Below are positions 19,008-26,006 of a DNA stretch of 64,000 nt, in pieces. Source of the stretch: Oryzobacter faecalis. GTDB taxonomy: Bacteria > Actinomycetota > Actinomycetes > Actinomycetales > Dermatophilaceae. Position numbers and translations under genes: made by a program. Position 1 is the stretch's first letter. Every line of letters begins with the position of its first letter. The notes below the pieces were generated by a model. It was not told the origin of the DNA and ran no database searches. It worked only from the letters and a program-made list of their open reading frames with translations. The stretch spans positions 186,001 to 250,000 of the forward strand of contig NZ_JBKOFW010000002.1 of the NCBI RefSeq assembly GCF_046764005.1, read 5' to 3'.

Positions 19008-19490
19008 TCAGGGGGTGGCGGTCTCGATCTGCTGCGAGAGGTACTGCGGCAGGCCGACGCGCATGATCGCCTCGATCTGCGACTCGAACCAGTCGGCGTG
19101 GGTCTCCTCGTCGCGGGCCATCTCCTCGAAGATCGCCGCGCTCGCGTGGTCGCCGAGGTCGTGGCACTCCTGCGCCGAGGAGTTGAACTGGGCGACGGCG
19201 GCGACCTCGCTCTCGAGGGCGAGGCGGAGCATCTCCTCGGCGTCCTCGCCGATGCGGATGGGGTTGAGCCGCTGGACGTTCGGGTGGCCCTCGAACAGCA
19301 GGATCCGGTTGATGAGGGAGTCGGCGTCCTTCATCTCGTCGATGGAGAGGTCGTAGAAGACCTTGCCGAGCCTGGGGAAACCCCAGTTGTCGAGCATCCG
19401 CGCGTGGAGGAAGTAGGTGTTCGTGACCGTCAGCTCGAAGGTCAGTGCGTCGTTGAGCAGCTCGACGACTCGGGGGTCAACTGGCCTCAT
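19008..19490 (-). CDS. bfr: Bacterioferritin with an altered ferroxidase residue
   Basis: A 160-aa iron-storage protein of the bacterioferritin family: 24-mer cage, di-iron ferroxidase site in each subunit, heme between subunits. Conserved features: first ferroxidase Glu in LTFELTVTN, YFLHARM, SIDEMKDADSLINRILLFEG (holding the heme-axial Met of DEM), and the later EEMARDEETHADW with Glu and His ligands. The His expected two residues after Met (KHAD in well-studied Bfr) is Asp here (KDAD). Other residues of the site look intact. The start ATG overlaps the bfd gene by 14 nt, so bfd-bfr form one operon behind an IdeR-type box. Confidence 0.88.
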   Translation of the reverse strand: MRPVDPRVVELLNDALTFELTVTNTYFLHARMLDNWGFPRLGKVFYDLSIDEMKDADSLINRILLFEGHPNVQRLNPIRIGEDAEEMLRLALESEVAAVAQFNSSAQECHDLGDHASAAIFEEMARDEETHADWFESQIEAIMRVGLPQYLSQQIETATP

Positions 19491-19683
19491 CGCACAACTC
19501 CAGGTCCTCGGCGGGTCGGGGCGCCTCATGCTCGCACACCAGCCGACGGACGGAGAAGACGCACGAGCCGCAGTCGCGACCGGCACCGGTCATCCGGCAC
19601 ACCTGCCCGAGGGTCCGGGCGCCGGCGTCCACGGCGGCGGTGATCGCGGCGTCGTTGACGACGTGGCACTGGCAGACGATCAC
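19477..19683 (-). CDS. bfd: Bacterioferritin-associated ferredoxin (2Fe-2S, BFD-like)
   Basis: A 68-aa [2Fe-2S] protein of the BFD-like family. The ligand pattern is CQC near the N-terminus (VCQCHVVNDAAI) and CRMTGAGRDCGSC near residue 32, giving C-x-C ... C-x2-C spacing. In other bacteria Bfd donates electrons to bacterioferritin to mobilise stored iron, usually under iron starvation. Here it precedes and overlaps bfr by 14 nt, consistent with coordinated storage and release. GTG start at 19683; a GGGGGAG lies upstream at good spacing. An IdeR/DtxR box lies 39-57 bp upstream. Confidence 0.85.
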   Translation of the reverse strand: MIVCQCHVVNDAAITAAVDAGARTLGQVCRMTGAGRDCGSCVFSVRRLVCEHEAPRPAEDLELCDEAS

Positions 19684-19721
19684 GGCTCCCCCTCTCGGGC
19701 GCTCGGGCGGGCCTCCGGACT

Positions 19722-19740
19722 GAAGGTGAGGCTTACCTAA
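19722..19740 (-). promoter_or_regulatory. IdeR/DtxR-type iron box upstream of bfd-bfr
   Basis: Read on the minus strand, TTAGGTAAGCCTCACCTTC matches the consensus TWAGGTWAGSCTWACCTWA at 17 of 19 positions. It lies between the bfd start (19683) and the divergent reductase-like gene (start 19942). It overlaps a possible -10 (TAGGTA), which would favour iron-dependent repression rather than activation. IdeR itself is not in the window. Confidence 0.75.
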
Positions 19741-19941
19741 CCACAAGATGGCCCCCACGGCGCAAGCGGAACCTGAGAATCCCGGATGACGGCACGCGGC
19801 CGCCCCACCGTCCGCACCCTCCCCGCACCGGGGCGCCCCGGACCCCCTCTGGTCCGGAGGCCACCGTGTATCACCGTCCGCCCGCAGGGCTCCTCGACCT
19901 TCGACGGCCCGACCCGGGCCACGACGCCCCAGGAGCCCGCC

Positions 19942-21018
19942 GTGACCCGCACCTCGTTCACCTTCCTCGTCCACCCCCGGACCCGTGTCGGCGAGGACCT
20001 CGCCCGGGTGTGGAAGCCGCTCGGCCGCGTGCCGGAGCGCGTCTACGACACCGCCCTGCGCCGCCTCCCCGTCGCGCCGGCGACGATCGCCGCGGTCGAG
20101 GTGGGCGGCGAGCGGGTCGGCCACGTCGTCCTCGTCCCGTTCGGGGCCCGCCACCTGCTCGAGGCCCCCGCGGAGGGCCGCGCTCGGGTCGCCCGGGCCG
20201 TGGACCGCGCCGTCGCCCTCGGGTCGGGCGTCGTCGGGCTGGGTGCCCTCACGGCCACCGTCACCGGTGGCGGCACCTCGCTGCGCAGCCGCACCGACAT
20301 CGCCGTGACCAACGGCAACGCGTTCACCGCGGCGACCGTCGAGCAGCAGGCCCGTGACGCACTCGACCGGTTCGTCACCACCGGAGGACGCCACGTCGCC
20401 GTGGTCGGCGCCACCGGCAGCGTGGGCTCCGCGGTGACCAGGCTCCTCGCGCGTGACGGCGGCGTGGAGCGGCTCACCCTCGTCTCGCGCACCGCACCGC
20501 GCCTGGCGGCCCTCGCCGCCGAGGTCGGCAGCCGGGTCGCCGTCTCGACGGCCACCGACCTGCGGTCGGTCGTCGACGCCGACCTCGTCATCCTCCTCAC
20601 CGCCTCCGCCGACGCGGTGATCGGTCCGGAGCACCTGAGCCCCGCCGCGGTCGTCCTCGACGCGACCCAGCCCCGCAACACCTCGCCGCGGCTGCTCGTC
20701 GAGCGCCCCGACGTCACCGTGCTCGACGGCGGCGTCGTCGACGTGCCCTCGCTGCGCCTCGTCGGGAGCGACATCGGCCTCCCCGACGGGCGCGCCTACG
20801 CCTGCTTCGCCGAGACGGCGATGCTCGCGTTGTCCGGTCAGCGGGGCCACTTCTCGATCGGCAACCCCGGCCTCGACCTCGTGGACCGGACGCGCGGGCT
20901 GGCCGCGGACCTCGCACACCTCGGCTTCGTCCCCGCGGCACCGACGTCCTTCGGCCGGCCCGTCCCGACCCCGGCGCCGGCACCGGCACCGGCGGCAGCG
21001 GGGGGTGTGGCGGCATGA
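19942..21018 (+). CDS. Long-chain acyl-ACP reductase-like (aldehyde-forming, AAR-type) oxidoreductase
   Basis: A 358-aa protein with the layout of cyanobacterial AAR, which reduces fatty acyl-ACP/CoA to aldehyde with NADPH. Shared features: an N-terminal region with GSGVVGLGALTATVTGGG near 95; TNGNAFTAATVEQQ near 120; Rossmann motif VVGATGSVGSAVTRLL at 153-168; VILLTASADAVI near 217; VLDATQPRN near 237; and the CFAET motif with Cys288, equivalent to the AAR catalytic Cys as I recall it, followed by GNPGLDLVDRTRGLA...LGF. An Ala/Pro tail ends it. GTG start with AGGAG six nt upstream. It overlaps the NDH-2-like gene (ATGA 21015-21018). Alternative: another NAD(P)-binding reductase of the same fold. 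Confidence 0.7.
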   Translation: MTRTSFTFLVHPRTRVGEDLARVWKPLGRVPERVYDTALRRLPVAPATIAAVEVGGERVGHVVLVPFGARHLLEAPAEGRARVARAVDRAVALGSGVVGLGALTATVTGGGTSLRSRTDIAVTNGNAFTAATVEQQARDALDRFVTTGGRHVAVVGATGSVGSAVTRLLARDGGVERLTLVSRTAPRLAALAAEVGSRVAVSTATDLRSVVDADLVILLTASADAVIGPEHLSPAAVVLDATQPRNTSPRLLVERPDVTVLDGGVVDVPSLRLVGSDIGLPDGRAYACFAETAMLALSGQRGHFSIGNPGLDLVDRTRGLAADLAHLGFVPAAPTSFGRPVPTPAPAPAPAAAGGVAA

Positions 21019-22316
21019 CGCGCGTCGTCCTCCTCGGCGGGGGCTACGTGACGCTGCACGCGTACGCAGCGATCGCCCGGCGGCTCGGCGGGATGCTGCG
21101 CCGCGGTGAGGTCGAGCTCGTCGTCGTCACCGCCGACCCGTGCCACAGCTTCCACGGCTTCACCGGTGAGGTGCTCGCGGGGCTGCTGCCCTACGAACGC
21201 ACCCGCACCCCGGTCGCCGCCGCGTGCCGGCACGCGCGGGTCGAGCACGGGGTCGTCGTCTCGGTCGACCGCGACCGGCGCACCCTCACGTGGCTGCCCG
21301 CCGGCGAGACGACGACGCACGTCATGGGGTGGGACCACCTCGTCGTGGGGCTCGGAGGCCGCGAGCCGACGGGCCAGGTCCCCGGCCTCGCCGAGCACGG
21401 CTGGACGCTGCGCGGCCCCGGTGACATCGCGCGCCTCGCCGCGCGCGTCGGGCAGCTCGCGGGCTCCCCGGAGGACGCGGCCGCGCCGGTCGAGGCCGGC
21501 GGCGGGCCCCTGGTCGTCGTCGCCGGGGGCGGGCTCGCAGGGGTCGAGCTCGCCGCGGCCGTCGCCGACCGCGGCGCCGGCCGGGTGCGGGTCGAGCTCG
21601 TCCACGGAGGGAGCGCCCTCGTGCCGGAGCTCGCCGGCTCCCAGCCCCGGCTCGCCCGCCGCGCCGCGGACGAGCTCGACCGCCTCGGCGTGGGCGTGCG
21701 CTGCGGGGCGCGCCTCGAGGAGGTCGGCGAGGGCCACGCGGTCCTCTCCGACGGCACCGTCCTCGACGCCGCGGCCGTCATCGCGACCACCGGTCAGAGA
21801 CCCGTCCGCCTGCCCGGGCTCGGCGACGGGCTGCGCGACCTCCGGGGTCGCCTCGTCACCGCCCCGGACCTCTCCGTGGTCGACGGCGTCTGGGCCGCGG
21901 GCGACGCCGCCCGGGTCGCCCACCCCGTCACCGGCGAACCGGTGCCCGCGAACGCGCTCTGGGCCATCAAGGCCGGCCGGCACCTCGGCGCCAACGTCGC
22001 CCGCAGCATCGCCGGTCGCCCCACGAGGCCGTTCCGCTACCGCGGCCTCGGGCGAGCGGCCTCGTTCGGGATGGGCCGCTCGGTCGCCGAGCTCTACGGG
22101 GTCCCGTTCACCGGTGTCCTCGCGTGGGTGCTACGGCTCGTGTTCTTCCTCCGGTTCATGCCCGACCGCCGGACCGCGGCCCGCACCCTCGCCGACACCG
22201 CCCGTGCGGTGTACCAGGTCGCCGGTCGGCCCGACCGCAGGCGGGTCCGCTCGGCGCGCAGCGGGACCGCGCGGGACGTGCCCGCCCTCACTGACCCGGC
22301 GGTCGAGGCCGCCTGA
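21015..22316 (+). CDS. NDH-2-like FAD/NAD(P) oxidoreductase
   Basis: A 433-aa two-dinucleotide-binding flavoprotein. The FAD motif VVLLGGGYVTLHA starts at residue 4, the second Rossmann VVVAGGGLAGVELAAAVAD is near 172, and WAAGDAARVAHP near 295 closes the FAD site. This architecture fits type II NADH dehydrogenase-like enzymes. The C-terminus has a hydrophobic stretch (VLAWVLRLVFFLRFMP, about 370-385) that could bind the membrane. The catalytic Cys pair of disulfide reductases is absent. Translation is coupled to the AAR-like gene by ATGA. It could supply or consume reductant for that enzyme; this is inference from context. Confidence 0.8.
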   Translation: MTRVVLLGGGYVTLHAYAAIARRLGGMLRRGEVELVVVTADPCHSFHGFTGEVLAGLLPYERTRTPVAAACRHARVEHGVVVSVDRDRRTLTWLPAGETTTHVMGWDHLVVGLGGREPTGQVPGLAEHGWTLRGPGDIARLAARVGQLAGSPEDAAAPVEAGGGPLVVVAGGGLAGVELAAAVADRGAGRVRVELVHGGSALVPELAGSQPRLARRAADELDRLGVGVRCGARLEEVGEGHAVLSDGTVLDAAAVIATTGQRPVRLPGLGDGLRDLRGRLVTAPDLSVVDGVWAAGDAARVAHPVTGEPVPANALWAIKAGRHLGANVARSIAGRPTRPFRYRGLGRAASFGMGRSVAELYGVPFTGVLAWVLRLVFFLRFMPDRRTAARTLADTARAVYQVAGRPDRRRVRSARSGTARDVPALTDPAVEAA

Positions 22317-22320
22317 CCGG

Positions 22321-22346
22321 GCCCGCGGGGGCCGGGGCCCCCGGGC
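22321..22346. terminator. Hairpin terminator after the reductase pair
   Basis: GGGGGCC at 22327-22333 pairs with GGCCCCC at 22336-22342 around a 2-nt loop, extended by GCCC/GGGC. It is immediately after the NDH-2-like stop codon, ending the operon. Confidence 0.6.
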
Positions 22347-22384
22347 GGGCGGTCGGCGCCCGTGACGCGTCAGGCGTACGGGTG

Positions 22385-22390
22385 TCTACT
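22385..22390 (+). promoter_or_regulatory. -10 element TCTACT, leaderless promoter for 22397
   Basis: TCTACT ends 6 nt before a GTG at 22397. The position and absence of a Shine-Dalgarno point to a leaderless GTG start. Confidence 0.45.
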
Positions 22391-22396
22391 GGGGCG

Positions 22397-23524
22397 GTGG
22401 ACGCCGCCGAGCTCGAGTGGATCGCGTGGACGACGCCGATCACGACCTCGTTCGGGCGGACGGTCGCGGCGGGCGACCTCCGGGGACGCACGGTGGCCTG
22501 CCGGCAGCACGTCCTCGGCGACACCATCAGCATCCTCACCCCGCTCGTCGAGGCGGGCGCCCGGGTGCGGGTGGCGCCGTGCAACGCCGAGAGCACCGAC
22601 GACCGCGCCGCCGCCCACCTCGCCTCCATCGGCGTGGAGATCCGGGCCCGATCCGGGATGAGCACTGCCGAGCTCGACGACTCCCTCGGCTGGCTCCTCG
22701 CCGAACCGGCGGACGCCCTGTGCGACATGGGCGGCGACCTCATCGCCGGGGCAGTGGGCGCCGGGCACTCGCCTGCTGGGGCGCTGGAGGCGACGACGAC
22801 CGGGCTGCACCGCCTCGACGGCCTCGACCTCCCCTTCCCCGTCCTCGACTGGAACGGCATCGCGCTCAAGGAGCTGATCCACAACCGTCACCACGTCGGG
22901 GTCGAGACCTGGCCCGCCTTCACGGCGATCACCGGGTTGTCGCTGTACGGGCGCGAGGTCGTGGTGGTCGGGTTCGGGCCCGTCGGCCAGGGCGTCGCGG
23001 CGCGCGCCCGCGACCTCGGGGCCGTCGTCACGGTCGTCGACCTCGACCCCGTGCGGCTCGTGCAGGCCCAGCACGACGGGTGCCGGGTCGCGGACCTCGA
23101 CGTGGCGCTGCGGACGGCCGAGGTCGTCGTCACCGCCACCGGGTTCGACGGCGTCCTCGGGGCGCAGGCGCTGGCCCAGGTCGCCGACGGGGCCGTGTTG
23201 CTCAACGTCGGCCACAGCGACCGCGAGATCGATGTCGACGTGCTCGACCGGCATCCGCGCACCACCGTGCGGCGCCTCGAGCGCGTCGACCTCGACGACC
23301 GAACCGTCTACCTGCTCAACCGCGGCAGCCTGGTCAACCTGGCCCCCGGGCTCGGCATCAACGCCCCGCAGCTGTTCGACCCGTTCGCGGCGATCATGCT
23401 GCTCGGGCTGCACGCCATCCTCGACGGGCGCACCACCACGCTGCCGAACGGCGTCCAGCGCTACCCGCGCGAGCTCGAGGACCGAGTGGCACGGGCGTTG
23501 GCCACGGGTGTGCGGGGCCGCTGA
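22397..23524 (+). CDS. S-adenosylhomocysteine hydrolase-like protein (short form)
   Basis: A 375-aa relative of adenosylhomocysteinase, the enzyme that recycles S-adenosylhomocysteine to homocysteine and adenosine using bound NAD. Recognisable blocks: RTVACRQHVLGDTISILTPL near 27, the catalytic-region equivalent LDWNGIALKELIHNRHHVG near 150, NAD motif VVVVGFGPVGQGVAARAR near 188, and VLLNVGHSDREIDVDVL near 270. True enzymes are about 430-490 aa and end in a KPDHYRY-type tail; this one stops before that. It probably is a divergent paralogue with a related NAD-dependent function. The GTG start is set by a TCTACT element 6 nt upstream. Confidence 0.75.
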   Translation: MDAAELEWIAWTTPITTSFGRTVAAGDLRGRTVACRQHVLGDTISILTPLVEAGARVRVAPCNAESTDDRAAAHLASIGVEIRARSGMSTAELDDSLGWLLAEPADALCDMGGDLIAGAVGAGHSPAGALEATTTGLHRLDGLDLPFPVLDWNGIALKELIHNRHHVGVETWPAFTAITGLSLYGREVVVVGFGPVGQGVAARARDLGAVVTVVDLDPVRLVQAQHDGCRVADLDVALRTAEVVVTATGFDGVLGAQALAQVADGAVLLNVGHSDREIDVDVLDRHPRTTVRRLERVDLDDRTVYLLNRGSLVNLAPGLGINAPQLFDPFAAIMLLGLHAILDGRTTTLPNGVQRYPRELEDRVARALATGVRGR

Positions 23525-23549
23525 GCGGCGCCGGCCCGCTCAGCCTCCG

Positions 23550-23777
23550 TCAGCCCACCCTGACCGCGGCGAAGGCGACGAGGTAGGCAAGGCACAGCAC
23601 GCCGACCACCACGAGGGCCACCGCGACCGTGCGGTCGCGGCTCCACCGATGCAGGGCCAGCACGACCGCTGCCACCGCCCCGATCGCCGGGTTGACGAGG
23701 AGGCTCACGGCCACCGCAACCGCCAGCGGCCAGTACCGCCCGACCGCACCACGCCACGACGTGTGCACTTCGGTCAC
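23550..23777 (-). CDS. Small membrane protein
   Basis: A 75-aa hydrophobic protein with two to three predicted membrane helices: LAVAVAVSLLVNPAIGAVAAVVLAL (about 18-42) and TVAVALVVVGVLCLAYLVAFAAV (about 51-73), separated by HRWSRDR. GTG start with AAGGGGG eight nt upstream. It lies just 11 nt after the secreted-protein gene on the same strand and probably shares its transcript. No family recognised. Confidence 0.6.
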   Translation of the reverse strand: MTEVHTSWRGAVGRYWPLAVAVAVSLLVNPAIGAVAAVVLALHRWSRDRTVAVALVVVGVLCLAYLVAFAAVRVG

Positions 23778-23788
23778 GTGGACCCCCT

Positions 23789-24439
23789 TCAGTAGGCGCT
23801 GTAGCTGCCGTCGTAGTGGGCGTACACCCGCGGGCGCAACGACCTCGCGCTCCAACAGCCGACTCCGCGCGAGGCACAGGCTCGCCACAGCCCCTCGCTG
23901 ACGAAGGCGGCGCCGCCGTTGACGCGCCCGTTGTAGGTGTACAGGTTCTCGGAGTACTCGGTGTACTTGTCGAAGTACCAGCCCCCGACCGACGCGAACG
24001 TCGACGTCGACTGCGACCGGGTCGACCACGCAGCGGTCACGGCCTTGTGGTTGTAGCACCAGTAGACGGAGAGCCTGTGCCAGAACAGGGCGGCGCCGTA
24101 GACCGTGTAGGCGGTCTTCGTGTGCGCGATCGCCCGGGTGTAGCCGGTGCACGTGCCACCGACACGGGCGCCGGGCACCTCGCGGTTCTGGACCTTCTGG
24201 GGCTCGCTGGCGTCCACCTCCTCGGTGTACCGCACCGGGTACACGTCCGCGTGCTCTCCGCGAGACTCCTCCAGTGCGACGGCCGGGTCCATCCCGTCCC
24301 GGACCATCGCCTCGTAGACCGTCTGCTGCTGCTCCACGGTCAGTACGGACTCGCTCGCCCGTGACGGCGTCACGGTGGCCAGGGCCATGACCCCCGCGAT
24401 GGCGAGGGCCAGGCCCCCTCGTCGGATGACTGCGCTCAT
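23789..24439 (-). CDS. Secreted protein of unknown function
   Basis: A 216-aa exported protein. The signal peptide (MSAVIRRGGLALAIAGVMALATVTPSRAS) ends at an AxA-like site near residue 29. The mature protein is rich in Tyr and Trp, with motifs such as YTRAIAHTKTAYTVYGAALFWHRLSVYWCYNHKAVTAAW-type segments and four or five Cys, a pattern of extracellular beta-rich proteins. No catalytic signature is evident. The ATG at 24439 follows GGGAGGAC. It shares a strand with the XRE-like gene 2 nt upstream (24441) and a small membrane-protein gene downstream, giving a possible three-gene operon. Confidence 0.7.
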   Translation of the reverse strand: MSAVIRRGGLALAIAGVMALATVTPSRASESVLTVEQQQTVYEAMVRDGMDPAVALEESRGEHADVYPVRYTEEVDASEPQKVQNREVPGARVGGTCTGYTRAIAHTKTAYTVYGAALFWHRLSVYWCYNHKAVTAAWSTRSQSTSTFASVGGWYFDKYTEYSENLYTYNGRVNGGAAFVSEGLWRACASRGVGCWSARSLRPRVYAHYDGSYSAY

Positions 24440-24440
24440 G

Positions 24441-24707
24441 TCAACGTCCTCCCCTACGTGTCGTGGTTCGGCGACCCCACTCACCCGCGCCCGCCTGCTC
24501 TGCTCGAGCGAGCAGCGCCGACATGGTCGCGCCGACCACGTCGGCGACCGCGGCGAGCTCGGAGATCGTGAAGTCGCCCGTGTCCAGCCGGCGCTGGAGC
24601 GTCGGTCCGGGGATCCCGGTGAGCTCGGCGGCTCGGTGCTCGCTGATGCCGACCTCGTCGAGGGCGGCAGCCGCAACGGCTGCGAGTCGCGTCATTCGGG
24701 GGTCCAT
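24441..24707 (-). CDS. XRE-type helix-turn-helix regulator
   Basis: An 88-aa DNA-binding protein. Residues 12-65 form a Cro/CI-like HTH: EVGISEHRAAELTGIPGPTLQRRL...FTISELAAVADVVGATMSALL. The C-terminus is short and basic (GEWGRRTTTRRGGR). The start ATG is leaderless: TAACTT ends 6 nt upstream. A TTGTGT at 24743-24738 is a possible -35 at 18-bp spacing. A palindrome ATGCCAC-GTAT-GTGGCAT lies exactly in that spacer, so autoregulation or control by the divergent XRE protein is likely. Confidence 0.8.
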   Translation of the reverse strand: MDPRMTRLAAVAAAALDEVGISEHRAAELTGIPGPTLQRRLDTGDFTISELAAVADVVGATMSALLARAEQAGAGEWGRRTTTRRGGR

Positions 24708-24713
24708 GCGGAC

Positions 24714-24719
24714 AAGTTA
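24714..24719 (-). promoter_or_regulatory. -10 element TAACTT, leaderless promoter for the XRE gene at 24707
   Basis: Minus-strand TAACTT ends 6 nt before the ATG at 24707, with a possible -35 TTGTGT at 24743-24738. Confidence 0.6.
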
Positions 24720-24736
24720 TGCCACGTATGTGGCAT
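24719..24736. promoter_or_regulatory. Palindromic operator between -35 and -10 of the minus-strand XRE gene
   Basis: ATGCCAC at 24719-24725 and GTGGCAT at 24730-24736 are a perfect 7-bp inverted repeat with a GTAT centre. It fills the promoter spacer, a position suited to repression. Confidence 0.65.
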
Positions 24737-24869
24737 GACACAATGACCAGGTTCCGCGTGTGGACAACTTTCTGCGCCGTACGAGGCTCCACAAGCCGCA
24801 CCTGCGGCACCGCCCAGCCCGTGGGATGGGCGCAATGGTCCGATGAGGGAGGTCCCATCGCGTCCGGGT

Positions 24870-24887
24870 GTGGCTAAAGTTCCACAC
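24870..24887. promoter_or_regulatory. Palindromic operator around the -10 of the plus-strand XRE gene
   Basis: TGTGG at 24870-24874 and CCACA at 24883-24887 flank CTAAAGTT-type DNA, so the inverted repeat encloses the -10 element TAAAGT. The half-site resembles the GTGG/CCAC core of the operator at 24719-24736. Confidence 0.55.
24875..24880 (+). promoter_or_regulatory. -10 element TAAAGT, leaderless promoter for 24888
   Basis: TAAAGT ends 7 nt before the ATG at 24888 and lies inside the TGTGG/CCACA inverted repeat. Confidence 0.6.
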
Positions 24888-25253
24888 ATGACGAACGCCA
24901 TCACACGCGCCTTCGCCGACGAGGTGCGTGCCGAGCTGGCCCGGCAGGACATCTCCCAGAAGGCCGCCGCCGCGGCCGTCGGCGTCTCCACCACGGCGTG
25001 GCAGAACTACTTCAAGAGCCGCACGCGCGACATCCCGATGGCCGTGGTGCAGGCCCTGGCCGACTTCCTCGGCGTGCCCGCCTCGGAGCTGCTGCGTCGC
25101 GCCGAGCACCGGATGGCGCAGCTGGCCGCAGCCGAGGACCCCGGCCTGCCCGCGGACCTGGACCTCGCCGCCGAGAGCGGGCCGCGCGAGCGTGCCTTCG
25201 ACGACCAGGGTGCCGGGGGGGCTGGGGGCCTGCGAGGGCCGGCACCGGACTGA
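24888..25253 (+). CDS. XRE-type helix-turn-helix regulator
   Basis: A 121-aa protein. The N-terminal 70 residues form an XRE HTH: ARQDISQKAAAAAVGVSTTAWQNYF (helices 2-3) and FLGVPASELLRRAEHRM. The C-terminal 40 residues are Ala/Gly/Pro-rich and look disordered. It is divergent from the other XRE gene 181 nt away and 29 nt upstream of an ImmA/IrrE-type peptidase gene. The XRE plus metallopeptidase pairing is well known from ICEBs1 ImmR/ImmA and DdrO/IrrE, where the peptidase cuts the repressor. Leaderless start with TAAAGT. Confidence 0.8.
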   Translation: MTNAITRAFADEVRAELARQDISQKAAAAAVGVSTTAWQNYFKSRTRDIPMAVVQALADFLGVPASELLRRAEHRMAQLAAAEDPGLPADLDLAAESGPRERAFDDQGAGGAGGLRGPAPD

Positions 25254-25270
25254 GTGTCACCGGCGCCTCC

Positions 25271-25276
25271 TAGGTT
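25271..25276 (+). promoter_or_regulatory. -10 element TAGGTT, leaderless promoter for 25283
   Basis: TAGGTT ends 6 nt before the ATG at 25283, so the peptidase gene can be expressed apart from the XRE gene. Confidence 0.55.
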
Positions 25277-25282
25277 CGCGGG

Positions 25283-25714
25283 ATGCACCCTCCCCATCCG
25301 TGGACGGCGCTGCGGGCGATGACCGACACGTACGTCCACTGGCGCTCGGACCTGCCCCCGTCCCTCAACGGCGCGACCCGTGGCGACCGCATCTGGCTGC
25401 GCTCCGACCTGACCCAGGTCGAGCGACGGTGCGTGCTGGCCCATGAGCTCGAGCACCGCCGCCGCCGGCACGAGGGCTGCCAGCCGGTCGCGGTCGAGCG
25501 CGCCGTCCAGCACGGCGCCGCGTGCTACCTCCTGCCGAGCGCGCACCTCGTGGGCGAGGCGCTCGTGTGGGCGGCGCTGCGGCTCGACGAGGCCGCGGAC
25601 GCGCTGTGGGTGACCGAGCGGATGCTGCGCGCCCGTCTCGACCCGCGGCACCTCCCCGCCGCGGACCGGGCCGTCATCACGGCCCGGGTCGCGGCGGCGC
25701 ACCTCGTCGCCTGA
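25283..25714 (+). CDS. ImmA/IrrE-type zinc metallopeptidase
   Basis: A 143-aa cytosolic protein with the zinc-binding HExxH motif as HELEH near residue 55 (CVLAHELEHRRRRHEG), a central region AVQHGAACYLLP that matches the family's helix holding the third ligand region, and C-terminal helices VTERMLRARL. Proteins of this type cleave HTH repressors in response to stress or signals. The adjacent XRE protein (24888-25253) is the natural candidate substrate. The start is leaderless with its own TAGGTT. It ends the locus before tRNA-Leu. Confidence 0.78.
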   Translation: MHPPHPWTALRAMTDTYVHWRSDLPPSLNGATRGDRIWLRSDLTQVERRCVLAHELEHRRRRHEGCQPVAVERAVQHGAACYLLPSAHLVGEALVWAALRLDEAADALWVTERMLRARLDPRHLPAADRAVITARVAAAHLVA

Positions 25715-25869
25715 CAGACCCTGCGCATCGCCCCCGGCGAAGGCCGATGAGCCCGACGACGAGCGTGCCGGGGTCATCGTCGTTCAGTGCGCGAGGGGGG
25801 AGCCGTCGTCCGGTCCCGCGTTCGTCCCTCACGCGGCCCCTCCTCCTCCCGAGTCCCGAGGAGCGCACC

Positions 25870-25922
25870 AACGGAAAATCGCCGGAGGCCTCTGGGTGAG
25901 AGTGCCTCCGGCGACTTCCGTT
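25870..25922 (-). terminator. Terminator of tRNA-Leu
   Basis: An 11-bp stem (25879-25889 with 25904-25914, TCGCCGGAGGC) is extended by AACGGAA/TTCCGTT outer arms. It begins 2 nt past the tRNA 3' end. Read on the minus strand, the downstream arm contains TTTT. Confidence 0.7.
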
Positions 25923-25923
25923 G

Positions 25924-26006
25924 TGCGCAAGGGGGGATTTGAACCCCCACGCCCATAAGGACACTGCCACCTGAAGACAGCGCGTCTGCCGTTCCGCCAC
26001 TTGCGC
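25924..26006 (-). tRNA. tRNA-Leu (anticodon CAG)
   Basis: An 83-nt class II tRNA. The acceptor GCGCAAG pairs with CTTGCGC followed by discriminator A; there is a D-arm, an anticodon loop TTCAGGT with CAG at 25973-25971 (minus), a long variable arm, and a T-loop GGTTCAAATCC. CCA is not encoded. It closely matches the sequence of typical bacterial tRNA-Leu(CAG) genes. Confidence 0.95.
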
